A stretch of 64,000 bases of DNA from Gigaspora rosea (GCA_003550325.1 QKWP01000836.1:8236-72235); one strand, 5' to 3'; numbered from the stretch's first letter, positions 46,292 to 56,600 are shown. A program made the numbers and translations. The notes: a model not told the origin generated them from the letters alone.

Positions 46292-47540
46292 TATCATCTT
46301 CTTTTTAACAGACCCAATATTAAAGCATGGTTGGTCGGGATGAGGTAGAGCGAGTTGTGGGGCTCTATTTACAAGCAAAGGTAAAATTACTATTAGAGTA
46401 AAAAAAAAAAATTGATTTAGAAGCCACGTGATATCGATCCCAGAGATTCGGAAGCCACCTGTGAGAAAATGAGAAGTTTCATAAAGATAATGAATATCGG
46501 AATCGAGTGATTCAACTTGATAATTCAACTGTGTCTGCAGTAACGAGAATAAAGAAACAAAAATTAAGACTCACATATTGGAGAAAGGCAAGCTACCCGC
46601 AGCCCTCTAGAACTACCGATATGGCTTCCGGGATCACTTCAAAAATTTCTTCTAAAACGGTTCGAACTTTAAAGTACACCGCACTTGTCGCAGGCTTATA
46701 AGAAAAGCCAGATCTAAGAACACCTCTACAAGAATGGATATTAAGGAATTGGAGATAAAAAGGATGAACATAAAACGTTCAAATATTTACAAAAATTTGT
46801 TAATATGTGTGATATACGAAGAATGCCTCAAATTGGTGTTTGCTATAACAAAGGAATTGGCGTTGAAAAAGATGAGCAGGAGAAGAAGATTATATGCTAA
46901 AGAAGGACAATCTATCTATAATACACCACCGTTACAGGAAAACCTGCCAAGATTATTACAGAAACTTCCCAAGATCGACCAAAAGCCTAGCCAAAAGAAA
47001 AAAAGTAACTAGGGACAATTAGTGGATTATTATAACAAAAATTCAAAAACAAAGAAAGAGGAGGCGTGTACGACTCATATTCCACTGAAACAAACACCTA
47101 AGGAAACCATTGGTGACATCGCGGTCTCTCTAAGGAAAAAGATAGGCAAGAAAACTAAGCCTTAAGAGTCAAATAGAAATTGATTGGAGCGATTATTGCT
47201 CTATTGAGCGAACAATTAACTACTCCAAGAATAAATTTCTGTACCCCATACCACGTGTGGTCACCTTCCAAAAACTTGATCAGGAGTTGTAACAAAGCCT
47301 CAAATCGGGAAATCGAAATTGCCAAGCCATGTATATTGAAGTACCCAATCGAGCACGGTCAGCCAGTACGAACCAAGGAAATCAGAAGATCTTAGTGGGA
47401 AAACAACTAGGAAGAAATAAATTAATATAAAACCCGATATAAAGCTAAATCCAGCCCAGGTCGTCAGTATCCTGGCAAGGAATCGAACTGAAGAAGATGA
47501 ATATAAAGCATTCGTCAAAAAGGAATAAAAATTTTTAAGT
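45418..47540 (+). pseudogene. Long RNase H-integrase spacer with Sel1-like pieces
   Basis: In-frame continuation past TGA 45418 gives YQKAADMGNMG, a Sel1-repeat-like phrase. A very acidic domain follows (EEDSDEEMEV, SGYSSEECEWELDN, PMDIDEVYLIDLP) to TAA 46117-46119, with TAG at 45604, 45784 and 45904. At 46763-46900, in another frame, DEHKTFKYLQKFVNMC is followed by IGVCYNKGIGVEKDEQE, an unmistakable Sel1-like repeat. At 47450-47540 a frame with one TAA (KKE-stop-KFLS) runs directly into integrase. In Ty3/gypsy elements this interval is normally about 100 codons; here it is 2.1 kb. Sel1 repeats are scaffold modules of host proteins. Capture by the element, or recombination with a host gene, is inferred. 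Confidence 0.6.
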
Positions 47541-48785
47541 ATGGAATCCCAACATTACTCTGCCTTAAAAACCTACCTTCAATATCAGCAGTATCCACCC
47601 CATTATGATACTTTGCAACAAAGACAACTGGAAAAACAAAGTAAATTTTTCCAAGTTAAAAACGGGAAGTTATACAAGAAAAACAAGAGACAAAGTGGCA
47701 AGGATCTAAAAGTCATACTGGAAGAAGAACTGGGTACTATACTCACTTTAGCTCATGATCACCTGATGAGAGCTTATTTCGGAAAAAAAATTATGTTTAA
47801 CAAGATTCGAGACTGTTACTATTAGCCACAAATGTATAATGATATACGCAAGTACGTTAAAACATGTGAGAAATGCCAAAGGCATAGTAATAAGAAGACC
47901 AAAGACCTACTACACCCGATACCTGTCAAAGCCCCATTTCATAGAGTAGGGATTGATATAGTCGGCCCATTGCCCCTTACACTGCATTCTAACAAATATA
48001 TTGTAGTAGCAACCGACTACATGACCAAATGGCCCGAGGTTCACGCAATCCCTAGGGCAAATGCAAAGGAGGTGCTCAGTTTATCTACGAAGACATAGCA
48101 TGTAGACACAGGTGCCCCAGTATAATATTATCAGATCAGGGCTCCCACTTTCGAAATCGTGTTGTAGATGAGCTTCTTGCGGCTTTGAATACTCAGCACC
48201 ACTGCTCCACTCCTACTATCCACAAACCAACGGGCTGGTAGAACGTTTTAATAAAACGCTATGCAACTCAATAGCCAAATTAGTCAAGAATGTAACAGAC
48301 TGGGACCTGCTGATACCATCAATCTTATTTGCTTACCGCACTGCCAGGCAGGCTACAACTAAAGAAACTCCGTTTTATCTAGTATACGGTAGACAGGCCC
48401 GTCTACCCTTACACCCAAGTGAATCTAAAGAAATATTAAATATGACAATATTACAAAGGCTATATGAGATCGACCATGATCTGCCTGAAGCCCACAATAA
48501 TGCATTATATCAAATTAGTAAAGAATAGCAGAAACAGAAGGAAAGACATGATCGACAAATTAAAGCCACAGTCAATTTTGAAATTGGTGAGAAAGTTCTC
48601 GTACTAGACGCAAGAAAGTTAGGCATGCATAGCCATAAATTAATGTCCAAGTGGAAGGGGCCATACTACATTCATACTACCCCTAAAAATGGGCATGCAA
48701 GCTAAGGGAACTAGATGAAAGAGTGCTTGCATCGCCCATTAATAAAAGCCTGTTAAAACCTTATTATGAGCAAAAAATTATATAA
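47541..48785 (+). pseudogene. Integrase
   Basis: HHCC zinc domain: HDHLMRAYFGKKIMF, then TAG 47823-47825 in place of the tryptophan of YYWP, then CEKCQRH. The core has GIDIVGPLP (first Asp, about 47955), ILSDQGSHFRNRVVDELL after a frameshift near 48070 (second Asp), and QTNGLVERFNKTL after another near 48185 (Glu). The C-terminal part contains FEIGEKVLVLDARKLGMHS and KWKGPYYIHTT (the GPY/F module), then a shift near 48695 leads to LRELDERVLASPINKSLLKP and the stop at 48783-48785. TAG 48526-48528 also interrupts. It inserts element DNA into chromosomes; this copy could not be translated whole. Confidence 0.9.
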
Positions 48786-48824
48786 AGGCCAAGAGGGCAA
48801 ACTTTAGAAAGCAACTTACCTAAA

Positions 48825-49217
48825 ATGGGTAATATTTCTATAGTACAAAGAATTCAACTCAACCAAGTCCGCCTTGAACCAATTGATGTAACACCTATGC
48901 CACCACCCTATGATAACGAACATGAAGGAATCCTCAAAGCTACGTTGGCCTACCACTATCTCCTTAGGACTATTAGAAGAAGAGATAGAATCGAAAGTCT
49001 TGTCTATGCCTACTACTTAGGCTCTATATTGGATGTTATGTCCCGGGACCAACTTCAGTCCCTCCGGCCCATAATCTCTCGCCATTACTATAATACCGCA
49101 ATCCGAACCTATTATGTGTTTGAGCACTACGGGGTCGAGCAAGTGTACCGCTCCACTTTTACCTCTCTCCATGAAATTCGACGGTTGTCGGACTCAGAAT
49201 TTCGCACCTTTTTGTAA
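48825..49217 (+). CDS. Accessory ORF after integrase, intact, unknown
   Basis: 130 codons with no interruption, starting 39 nt after the pol stop and ending 25 nt before the polypurine tract. The product begins MGNISIVQRIQLNQVRLEPI, contains PMPPPYDNEHEG (a PPxY motif at about residues 26-30), then a helix-prone, arginine- and tyrosine-rich body (LRTIRRRDRIESLVYAYYLG, SRHYYNTAIRTYYVFEHYG, SLHEIRRLSDSEFRTFL). No signal peptide or membrane span. Its intactness stands out against the damaged gag and pol. Most Ty3/gypsy elements lack an ORF here; those with one encode env-like or accessory proteins, but nothing here looks like env. Function not assigned. Confidence 0.6.
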   Translation: MGNISIVQRIQLNQVRLEPIDVTPMPPPYDNEHEGILKATLAYHYLLRTIRRRDRIESLVYAYYLGSILDVMSRDQLQSLRPIISRHYYNTAIRTYYVFEHYGVEQVYRSTFTSLHEIRRLSDSEFRTFL

Positions 49218-49242
49218 TACCACACTTGTGGAACTCGTGAAC

Positions 49243-49256
49243 AAAGCAGGGGAGGA
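49243..49256 (+). other. Polypurine tract
   Basis: AAAGCAGGGGAGGA, ending one base before the 3' LTR. It is the expected primer site for plus-strand DNA synthesis; one C interrupts the purine run. Confidence 0.85.
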
Positions 49257-49257
49257 T

Positions 49258-50029
49258 TGTGAAGAGTTGCCCGGTGAATTATTTTTTTTTATTAGGATAG
49301 TATTATTTTTCATTATCTATTATTGCTATATCTGTTATTAGTTCGCCACTTAAAGTAGTTAGTATATAAATATACACAGCCCCCAAGATAAAAGTAGTTT
49401 ATCATTTCCTTATCTGTAAGTAGACCATGCATTTCTTCATGAAAAGCATTTTTATGCTTTTCTGACTTTTTAGCACGATATGGCATTTCGGCCAGATCAT
49501 GCATTTCATGCATTTCTGACAGATCGTGCATTTCAACACTTTCTGGCATTTTGGGCAGAAATGCAGTGGTAGGAACCTGTATTAAAATAAGGAAGTAAAA
49601 AGTATATAAGCGATAGTTCTGTCACCTTTAATAAAGAACAACTCAGTGAGAGTTAAACTTAAGAACTTAGTTGAGTTTAATACTTCGAAACCATAATACA
49701 GTAGTAGAAGTGATAACTCCAGTAGTTAATAACTTGTCTCCTAAAAATCGTCCCGATATCCTTCTCGCTATTACTGTATCATAAAACCTTGTTACCAGTT
49801 TTGTTAAGAATAAACCTTCAAAATTCGAGTAGAAGTGTTGTGTAGTGTAGTTTCCGTCTATTTTTTGTCTAAATTATCCCGATAGTATTACCCGTAAAAG
49901 AGAATAAAAGAACCTAAGTCGTAGTACTTACCCCTATTTATACTAAAAACCTTAGTTAGTCACCTGCTCTATTGTTACTACAAATAAGGCAAGGCTTAGC
50001 TACCTTATTTATCGAACAATCAGTAATCC
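49258..50029 (+). repeat. 3' LTR, left segment, up to assembly gap
   Basis: Collinear with 40142-40902 of the 5' LTR, about 95% or better by eye. It ends abruptly at the N. It belongs to the same element as gag-pol because the polypurine tract is directly upstream. Confidence 0.9.
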
Positions 50030-50030
50030 N
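50030..50030. other. Assembly gap (single N) inside LTR sequence
   Basis: Sequence before the N corresponds to LTR position 40902, and after it to 40372, so about 530 bp of LTR is represented twice around the gap. Confidence 0.95.
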
Positions 50031-50997
50031 TCGGCCAGATCATACATTTCATGCATTTCTGACAGATCGTGCATTTCAACACTTTCTGGCATTTCGGGCA
50101 GAAATGCAGTGGTAGGAACCTGTATTAAAATAAGGAAGTAAAAAGTATATAAGCGATGGTTCTGTCACCTTTAATAAAGGATAACTCAGTTAGAGTTAAA
50201 GTTAAGGACTAAGTTGAGTTTAATACTTCGAAACCATAATAGTAGAAGTGATAACTCCAGTAGTTAATAACTCGTCTCCTAAAAATTGTCCCAATTTCCT
50301 TCTCGTTATTATCATAAAACCTTGTTGCCAGTTTTGTTAAGAGTTAACCTTCGAAATTCAAGTAGAAGTGTTGTGTAGTCTATTTTTCCGTCTATTTATC
50401 CCGATAGTATTACCTATAAAAGAAAGTAAAAGAACTTAAGTCGTAGTACTTACTCCTATTTATACTAAAAACCTTAGTTAATCACCTGTTCTATTGTTAC
50501 TACAAATAAGGCAAGGCTTAGCTACCTTATTTATCGAACAATCCGTATTCCCGAGGTCACCTGATATTGATCAACCTTGGAAGACCAGTCGACAACCCGA
50601 TATCTATTACCCCGTGACTTAAATTTCAGTTTCCGACCGCTGCCAGCTGCCGTCGGAGTGCCATTTAAGCTCAGATCGCCGAAATTACTCGTGACATTGT
50701 AAGCGAAACCCCGACTCAGAGTGAACCTTTGAATCCCATAATCTATACAAGATAAGGACTTAGTAGATTAGTATCGGACGAATAATCAAATATAAGAAGC
50801 ACAAATAAGTAGTAGATACTTAGCTTAACCTAATTCCAAGACCTCTGAACCCTGAAACCCGGACCAAATCAACCTCACCTCTTTCTGCCTACCAACTCAA
50901 GGTTTAGAAGTCTTGAGCGCTTGTTGAGTTGATTTAGTTAGTGTTATTAGTGTATAGCCATTATAGATATCAGTAGGGTCAAATTTACCCCTTCTCA
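50031..50997 (+). repeat. Third LTR segment, probably another element copy
   Basis: Collinear with 40372-41349. In the overlap it differs from the segment before the gap (for example CAGTTAGAG for CAGTGAGAG), so it is not a simple duplicate read. Ends CCCCTTCTCA at 50997. The next bases CTGTG do not match the 5' flank TCCGT of the first LTR. Confidence 0.85.
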
Positions 50998-51000
50998 CTG

Positions 51001-51391
51001 TGCGGAATACTACATATAGGGCAAACACCTTGAACTGTGATATGCTTTTTTTTAAAAAAAAAAAAAAAATAAAAATAATAATAATAATATATATGTGTGT
51101 TTTTTTTCGATAAATAGAAAGACTTGCTGTAACTTCATGTGTTCACAGAATAAGAATGAAATTATTTGAAATTATTTAATTGCATATCGAAAATTTCTTC
51201 ATGTGGATTCAGAAAAACAGCGCATGCAAAAAGTTTAGAAGGAGTTTATTAATTATTTGCCCTATAATTTGTAATATATTGAAAAATTAAAAATGTCATA
51301 TAATATATAATCAAGTGTAATTTAATAACGGTTTTACTCAGTTGTCTAAAAATTATGCAAGTATGTATTATTTCTAAAATATCCGAGTTTA
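51001..51391. other. AT-rich stretch with low-complexity run
   Basis: Poly-A/T and AAT/TATG simple repeats at 51045-51105. No gene. Confidence 0.5.
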
Positions 51392-51602
51392 TGGAAACCT
51401 TTATTTTCATCCGGGTTAAAGCCACCCGATATATAATTTCATTATATTATATAATATAAATTACTATAACAAACTAAAGATTCTATAAATTGTTTAGTGT
51501 TTAGGATAAATGGATTTTTAACTATATTATATGAATATATTATATACTATAATAAAAATTATATATAGGGTGACTTTAATCCGGATGAAATAGAATTTCT
51601 CA
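51392..51602. mobile_element. GGGTTAAAGT MITE family, copy 3
   Basis: GGAAACCTTTATTTTCATCC and GGGTTAAAGCCACCCGATAT at the left, GGGTGACTTTAATCC and GAAATAGAATTTCTC at the right. The interior ACTATAACAAACTAAAGATT is in the orientation of copy 1. It ends about 130 bp upstream of the secreted-protein gene. Confidence 0.8.
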
Positions 51603-51732
51603 TAATTTATACCTACAATTTGCCTCCTCAAAAATCAGGAATTATAACTAAACAATTTATCCCACTTCGCTTCCTGATCGAGTTTTTACTCATACAATTT
51701 TCCTCGTACAACTCATATTTTATATATACATA

Positions 51733-52132
51733 ATGAAGTTTACTAGTTTTATTGTGGCCATAATTGCTGCTCTGGTTACTATGAATTTCACGCCATATGT
51801 TGAAGGTAATTTCTTTGTACATAGAGCAGATAATTAGAAAATATCAGTCTAATGCTTTTCCTATATCAAATAGCATATACTGTTACATTTATCAATCATC
51901 TTTCTAAGGTGCTATAACAAGTGTAACTGCATATTCTGGTGGAGGCCGTGCTTTAGATAATGAAGAATGCATTTCTCACTGTCTCATGCATTTGCATGTA
52001 GATGAAACATATAAAACTTTTCGTGTACAAGTTGAATCTATTGACTCCAGGTTGACTACAATTACGAATGATCGTGACCACTGTGTTCGTCTCCACGGTA
52101 ATGCAGCTCGTATTGAAATATCGGATTGTTAA
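51733..52132 (+). CDS. Small secreted cysteine-containing protein, two exons
   Basis: Exon 1 is 51733-51805 and exon 2 is 51909-52132; the spliced frame gives 98 residues without a stop. Residues 1-24 (MKFTSFIVAIIAALVTMNFT...) form a textbook signal peptide: a basic residue, then a hydrophobic core. The glycine codon is split by the intron (phase 1). The mature part has four cysteines (EECISHCLMHLHV, DHCVRLHG and the C-terminal ISDC), enough for two disulfides, with an S/T-rich middle (VESIDSRLTTITND). GC content rises over both exons and falls in the intron, supporting a real gene. Short secreted proteins with a few cysteines are typical candidate effectors of biotrophic and mycorrhizal fungi; that role is inference. 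Family not recognised. TATA-like TATATATA lies just upstream (51720-51728). Confidence 0.8.
51806..51908 (+). other. Predicted 103-nt intron of the secreted-protein gene
   Basis: Starts GTAATTTC and ends TTTCTAAG. Splicing joins GAA-G to GT-GCT, keeping the frame. The intron has in-frame stops and higher AT content. Confidence 0.8.
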
Positions 52133-52700
52133 TAAGTGACAATGTCACTGCTTTATGGATGGATTTTTAGAAAAAATCAGAGTCCACTTAGCAATAATAA
52201 TACTATTATATTTATTTTTATATTACACGTAATATTAACCAATTCGCGATATGCTATTTTCAAAGTTTGTAGAAGCATTTATATATTGCATAGTATAGCA
52301 TTTAAGATTTTATAAAATTAACCATAACCAATAGTAATCATTGACTTATATAAATTAACCTGTACAGTATTAATTAGTAATATTTTTTAAAATTGCACAA
52401 GTATTTGACTTGTTATCGGTTTATATAAAATAAAATATTATAACCAAGTTAGCATAATACAATATATTATTAGGGGCAATTCTGCTATTCAAACTTCTTT
52501 TATAAAAGATGAGAATTTTTCATTATGAGAGTAATAATAGTCATTTGATGAATTTGGTTATGTAATTTTTATAATAATCGTACGATACTTTCATATTATA
52601 GAGAGTATTCGAAAAGTCAAAACACTTTTAAACAAATAATTAGTTTAAATTTTTATTTAATTTTTAAGCAAATCTATAATCTTAAGAGAAAATTAATTTT
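52133..52700. other. Intergenic, 3' side of secreted-protein gene
   Basis: AT-rich with no recognised element; terminator signals not distinguishable. Confidence 0.45.
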
Positions 52701-52703
52701 CAA

Positions 52704-53054
52704 TCCATGAAACTCTGAACTCGATGCTAATTTTGTTATTACCAAGTTTGTTCCACGCGATATACAATATAGAAGTCAAGAATCTTTATTCTCTCATATT
52801 AAATTTCAAACTCCACTAAGCGAATTTCATCGCGAATTACACAAAAAGAATTTTCCAAAAGGGTTATTAGGTATGATAAAAATACGTTTTTTTTAAATGT
52901 TTTATACTGTATATTTTTAAATTGTTTTAAACAATGTTTTAAAACATTAGCGATAATGCGGCTGACGGCTTTCGCTGAAAATATTACATATGATTAGTAA
53001 ATTTCGGTTTCAGCATCAGATGAATATTTGTTTCTACAAATGATATATATGGAG
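52704..53054 (+). pseudogene. Exon remnant of an unknown protein, cut by a foldback
   Basis: 52704-52871 encodes NSELDANFVITKFVPRDI, QYRSQESLFSHIKFQTPLSE and FHRELHKKNFPKGLL, preceded by an in-frame TGA and followed by a 5' splice-like GTATGA. A 3' splice-like TTTCAG near 53014 would join it in frame to SDEYLFLQMIYMEV, which runs straight into a foldback element at 53054. The composition and clean splice joining suggest a real gene whose remainder has been lost or displaced. Not recognised. Confidence 0.35.
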
Positions 53055-53275
53055 GTGAGTCAATAGAAATCAAGCAAATTTTTTATAATAAAATTTTTTT
53101 GAAATTTTGAACAAAATAACTTAACAAAAACTTCATAAATTTGATAAAATTAATTCTATAAACTTATAGAATTAATTTTAAAAAAAATTATCAAATTTGA
53201 TCAAGGTTTTGTTATTTGATTTAAAGTTTAAAAAAAATTTATTAAAAAGAATTTGCTTGATTCTATTGACTCACC
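53054..53275. mobile_element. Foldback family Y, intact copy
   Basis: GGTGAGTCAATAGAAATCAA at the left, TTGATTCTATTGACTCACC at the right. Inner arms pair through AAATTTGATAAAATTAATTC. The flanks ATATATGG and CCATATAT extend the inverted repeat. It serves as reference for the split copy at 7216-8228. Confidence 0.85.
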
Positions 53276-53970
53276 CCATATATACGAAGTTAGGTTACAC
53301 GTTAAATTCCAAATCAGAATTGATTTTTCTCAGGCATCTTATTTGATATAGGCAAATTATTTCTTGCCCATATGATCTAACACATTTTACAACTTTAAAT
53401 ACTATCAAAATTGTATGATTACTTATTGTACAATTTTAATCATCGATTCTGCGAGTTAGCAATGTGAAATTCAGGTACCTGAAATTGCATTAGAATGAAA
53501 TTAGCCCCTGAAATTAAATCATCTTGCACGCGTTAGCAGGTAACTTTAGGCAAAGTGTAACTTCAATTGCTTGAATCAACTATAAGCAAATACTAACTTC
53601 AGGCACAACTTTTCCATTACCATTAATATTATGTTACGCCAAATATATTTTAATTTGTTACAGTATTATCAACATTGACAAAGATCGATCGATATGAGAA
53701 ATTCACACGTGATACATCGGCACACCCATTCAGGGACGCTGATTTTTTGGGGGATTAAAAGCATTTTTTTTTTTGGATAACGCAAAAACTTTGGAAATTT
53801 TTGGATTTGGCCGGCATTAAAATTAAATTTCATAATTCGGGCCACGTCATGTGATTCACGTGACTTGGAATTATTGCCCAAAATTTCGCAGTTCCAAATT
53901 ATTTTAAATCATATAAGGCCACTCCAATTTAATTCTTTGTTTAACATTACAACTTCAAATTTTTTTTTTT
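53276..53970. other. Non-coding stretch
   Basis: About 53460-53620 has GC-rich words with repeated CTTCAGGC/GCCTGAA-like elements in both orientations, probably a decayed MITE. No gene. Confidence 0.4.
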
Positions 53971-54040
53971 GGGGGGGGGGGGGNAAAAAAGAAAAAAATT
54001 TTTTTTTTTTTCAAATTTTTTTTTTAGGGGGGGGGGGGGT
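53971..54040. other. Poly-G/poly-T low-complexity with assembly gap
   Basis: T-runs and two G13-type runs surround a single N at 53984. Homopolymer G runs are otherwise absent in the window, so this is a likely sequencing or assembly artefact; the join across it may be false. Confidence 0.8.
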
Positions 54041-54164
54041 TTAAACAACATATGATTAGGTCCGGTTTGGGTCCGGTCCAGGATCGGATTAGGTCTGGTT
54101 TGGGTCTGGTCCAGGATTGGACCAGACTTAGACTCTAAATTTTATGCAGACTGGAATATACTTA

Positions 54165-55215
54165 TATGTATTTTTTGGTGCTAACAAGTTTACTTAGTGC
54201 ATAAAGTTATAATTAATTTGTAAAATTTTATGAATCATTAATAAAATTTTATAATTCACAAATTTTATTAATTAATTCTAACTTTATGCACTAATTAAAC
54301 ATGTTCAGCACCTAAAAATGCATCAAATCGGGAGAGTTATTTTTATTTTACTTGAAATTTGGAGAATAGGTGCATAATTTTGGATTTTTGATCAAAAAGT
54401 CAAATTTAAGAAACTTTTCTCCAAATTTCAAGTAAAATAAAAACAATTCTGCCGATTTAATGTATTTTTAGGTTCTAAATAAGTTTACTCAGTGAATCAC
54501 ATTAGAATTAATTAGTAAAATTTTGTGAATCATAAAAAATTTTATAGAATTTTATTAATAAAATTCATAAAATCTTATGATTCACAAACTTTTACTAATT
54601 AATTCAACTTAATGCACTGAGTAAGCTTGTATAGCACCTATAAATACATCAAATCAGCAGAGTTATTTTTATTTTACTTGAAATTTGAAGAATAGATGCA
54701 TAATTTTGGATTTTTGATCAAAAAAGTCAAATTTAAACATCTTTTCTCCAAATTTCAAGTAAAATAATAACAATTTAGCTAATTTAATGTATTTTTAGGC
54801 TCTGAACAAGTTTATCTAGTGCAATATAATTAGTAAAATTTTGTGAATCTCAGAATTTTATTAATAAAATTCTATAAAATCTTATAATTCACAAAATTTT
54901 ACTAATCAATTCTAACTCCATGCACTAGATAAACTTGTTCAGAGCCCAAAAATACATTAAATTAGCAGAATTATTTTATTTTACTTGAAATTTGGAGAAA
55001 TAATACTTAAATTTGACTTTTGATCAAAAATCCAAAATTATGCATCTATTCTCCAAATTTCAAGTAAACTAAAAATACCTTTACTAATTTAATGTATTTT
55101 TAGGTGCTGAACAATTTTACTTAGTGCATAAAGTTAGAATTAATTAATAAAAATTTGTGTATTATAAGATTTTATTAAATTTTATTAATAAAATTCTATA
55201 AAATCTAAGGGTTTA
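54165..55215. repeat. Palindromic satellite, about 3.5 units of about 310 bp
   Basis: Each unit alternates two palindromes. One starts GTATTTTTAGGTGCTGAACA and folds around AATTTTATTAATAAAATT; the other folds around GGATTTTTGATCAAAA. Unit starts are near 54168, 54470, 54790 and 55095. The whole array could extrude as a series of cruciforms. The same unit is found at 656-1530 and as a fragment at 61465-61530. Confidence 0.85.
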
Positions 55216-56107
55216 GGTTTTTTGTGCACCTGCATGGCCATGCACCCCTGTGATCAACCAATCAAAACCAATCATGTAGTAGTTATATTTTTTTAAAAAA
55301 ACAAGTCTTTTTAATTTATGTTTTAATTCTTAATATTTATATCATTTAGTACAACATATGAAATTAACTGTTATCATATAACAATTATAAAATTTATTAA
55401 AAAATGAAATCGAAAAAAAATAAATTTTATTAAAAAAAAAAGCATGCAACAAACATTGACAAAACCCCAAAACCAACGATATCATCATACCAACAATACA
55501 TCAGCGATAGTTACATAAATTTTATTAAAAAAAAAAGCACGCAGCGAAGTAGATCCATATGTGACAAACATTGAATATCATCACACTAATGATATCAGCG
55601 ATGGTAACTTCCCTAATACTTGGAGGACCCCGAAGAACTCTGATCATCTCAGATCTGACTTTGTATAATTGGCCGGAGCGTAGCAACGGACCCTAAGTTT
55701 CTATGCAAAGTGATACAAAAATTACCTTCCTGATGTGCTTCAATTGTAAAAATCTTGACAAATTTTACTTTTTTGATATACTTGCATATATATGATGTAA
55801 ATCTTATCAGAAATGGAGATTGGAAATTTTTTGTCTGTCCACACACGTGTCTATATTTGTGCTTTTAATGTTACCAACATTTGCATATTAAAGCGTTTGT
55901 GTAATATGATGAACATCATATGATGAGCTCCAGACATATAATGCTATGCATTAGCCTAGTTTTAGTAGTATTTTAGTCAAATAGATATATAAAATAGAGC
56001 AAAATTTGAAAATTTATGATATAAAAATGCAATGTTTGATAAATTTTTAAACAAAATTTCCTTTTTTAGAATCATCTAAGCTGTATCAGAGTTCTTTGGG
56101 GTTCTAT
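55216..56107. other. Non-coding, decayed repeats
   Basis: Two related passages (about 55425-55480 and 55520-55580) both carry AAATTTTATTAAAAAAAAAAGC followed by ACAAACATTGA, a short duplication of about 90-bp period. No gene. Confidence 0.45.
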
Positions 56108-56600
56108 ACTTGGTGCTGATTCCACGTCACAACAAACCTACAAACCAAAAAAATGAAAAGAATAGTTAGTAAATACTGGAATATTGCAATAAACTATTCA
56201 CCAAAAGCCGCTGATTTCATATACCAGCAATTCTCAAACCCAATGGAGCAAACCCGTAATACTTGGCGCTAATTCTACATCACAAAGAACCTACAAGCCA
56301 AAGAAAAAAAAAGAATTGTTAGTAAATACCAAATATTACAAAAAAAATAAAGAAAAAAAAAAGAAAAACTAATCACCAAGAACCGCTGATTTCATGTACT
56401 GGCAATTCTCAGATCCAACGAAACAAGACAAACTCCATAATACTTGGTGCCATTCCATGTCACAAAGAACCACAAGTCAAAGAAGAGAAAGGAATAGTTA
56501 GTAAATACCGGAATATTACAAAAAAATAATAAATAAAGAAAAAAGGAAAACTACTCACCAAGAACCACAGATTCCACGTCCAAGAAATCCCAGACCCAAC
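56108..56600. repeat. Minisatellite, about three units of 150-180 bp
   Basis: Units start CTTGGTGCTGATTCCACGTC (about 56113), CTTGGCGCTAATTCTACATC (about 56260) and CTTGGTGCCATTCCATGTC (about 56440). Each also has GAATAGTTAGTAAATACTGG and a purine-rich run, then CACCAAGAACCGCTGATTTC. Confidence 0.8.

Larger units (their letters stand above)
40142..51000 (+). mobile_element. Ty3/gypsy LTR retrotransposon, decayed, with extra LTR
   Basis: The order is LTR, primer-binding site, gag with zinc knuckle, protease, reverse transcriptase, RNase H, a long spacer, integrase, accessory ORF, polypurine tract, LTR. RT-RH before integrase places it in Ty3/gypsy (Metaviridae) rather than Ty1/copia. The 3' side contains two LTR segments joined at an assembly gap (50030), and the outer flanks (TCCGT and CTGTG) do not match. 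The right-hand LTR segment therefore probably belongs to another copy. Multiple stops and frameshifts make it non-autonomous now. Confidence 0.93.

Noticed and set aside
49313..49549. 78-codon minus-strand frame in the LTR (also at 39955-40290)
   Set aside because: It is present in both LTRs because the LTRs are duplicates; it consists of the GCATTTC repeat block read as codons.
53971..54040. G-quadruplex-forming G13 runs
   Set aside because: They flank an N in otherwise G-poor DNA and look like an assembly artefact.
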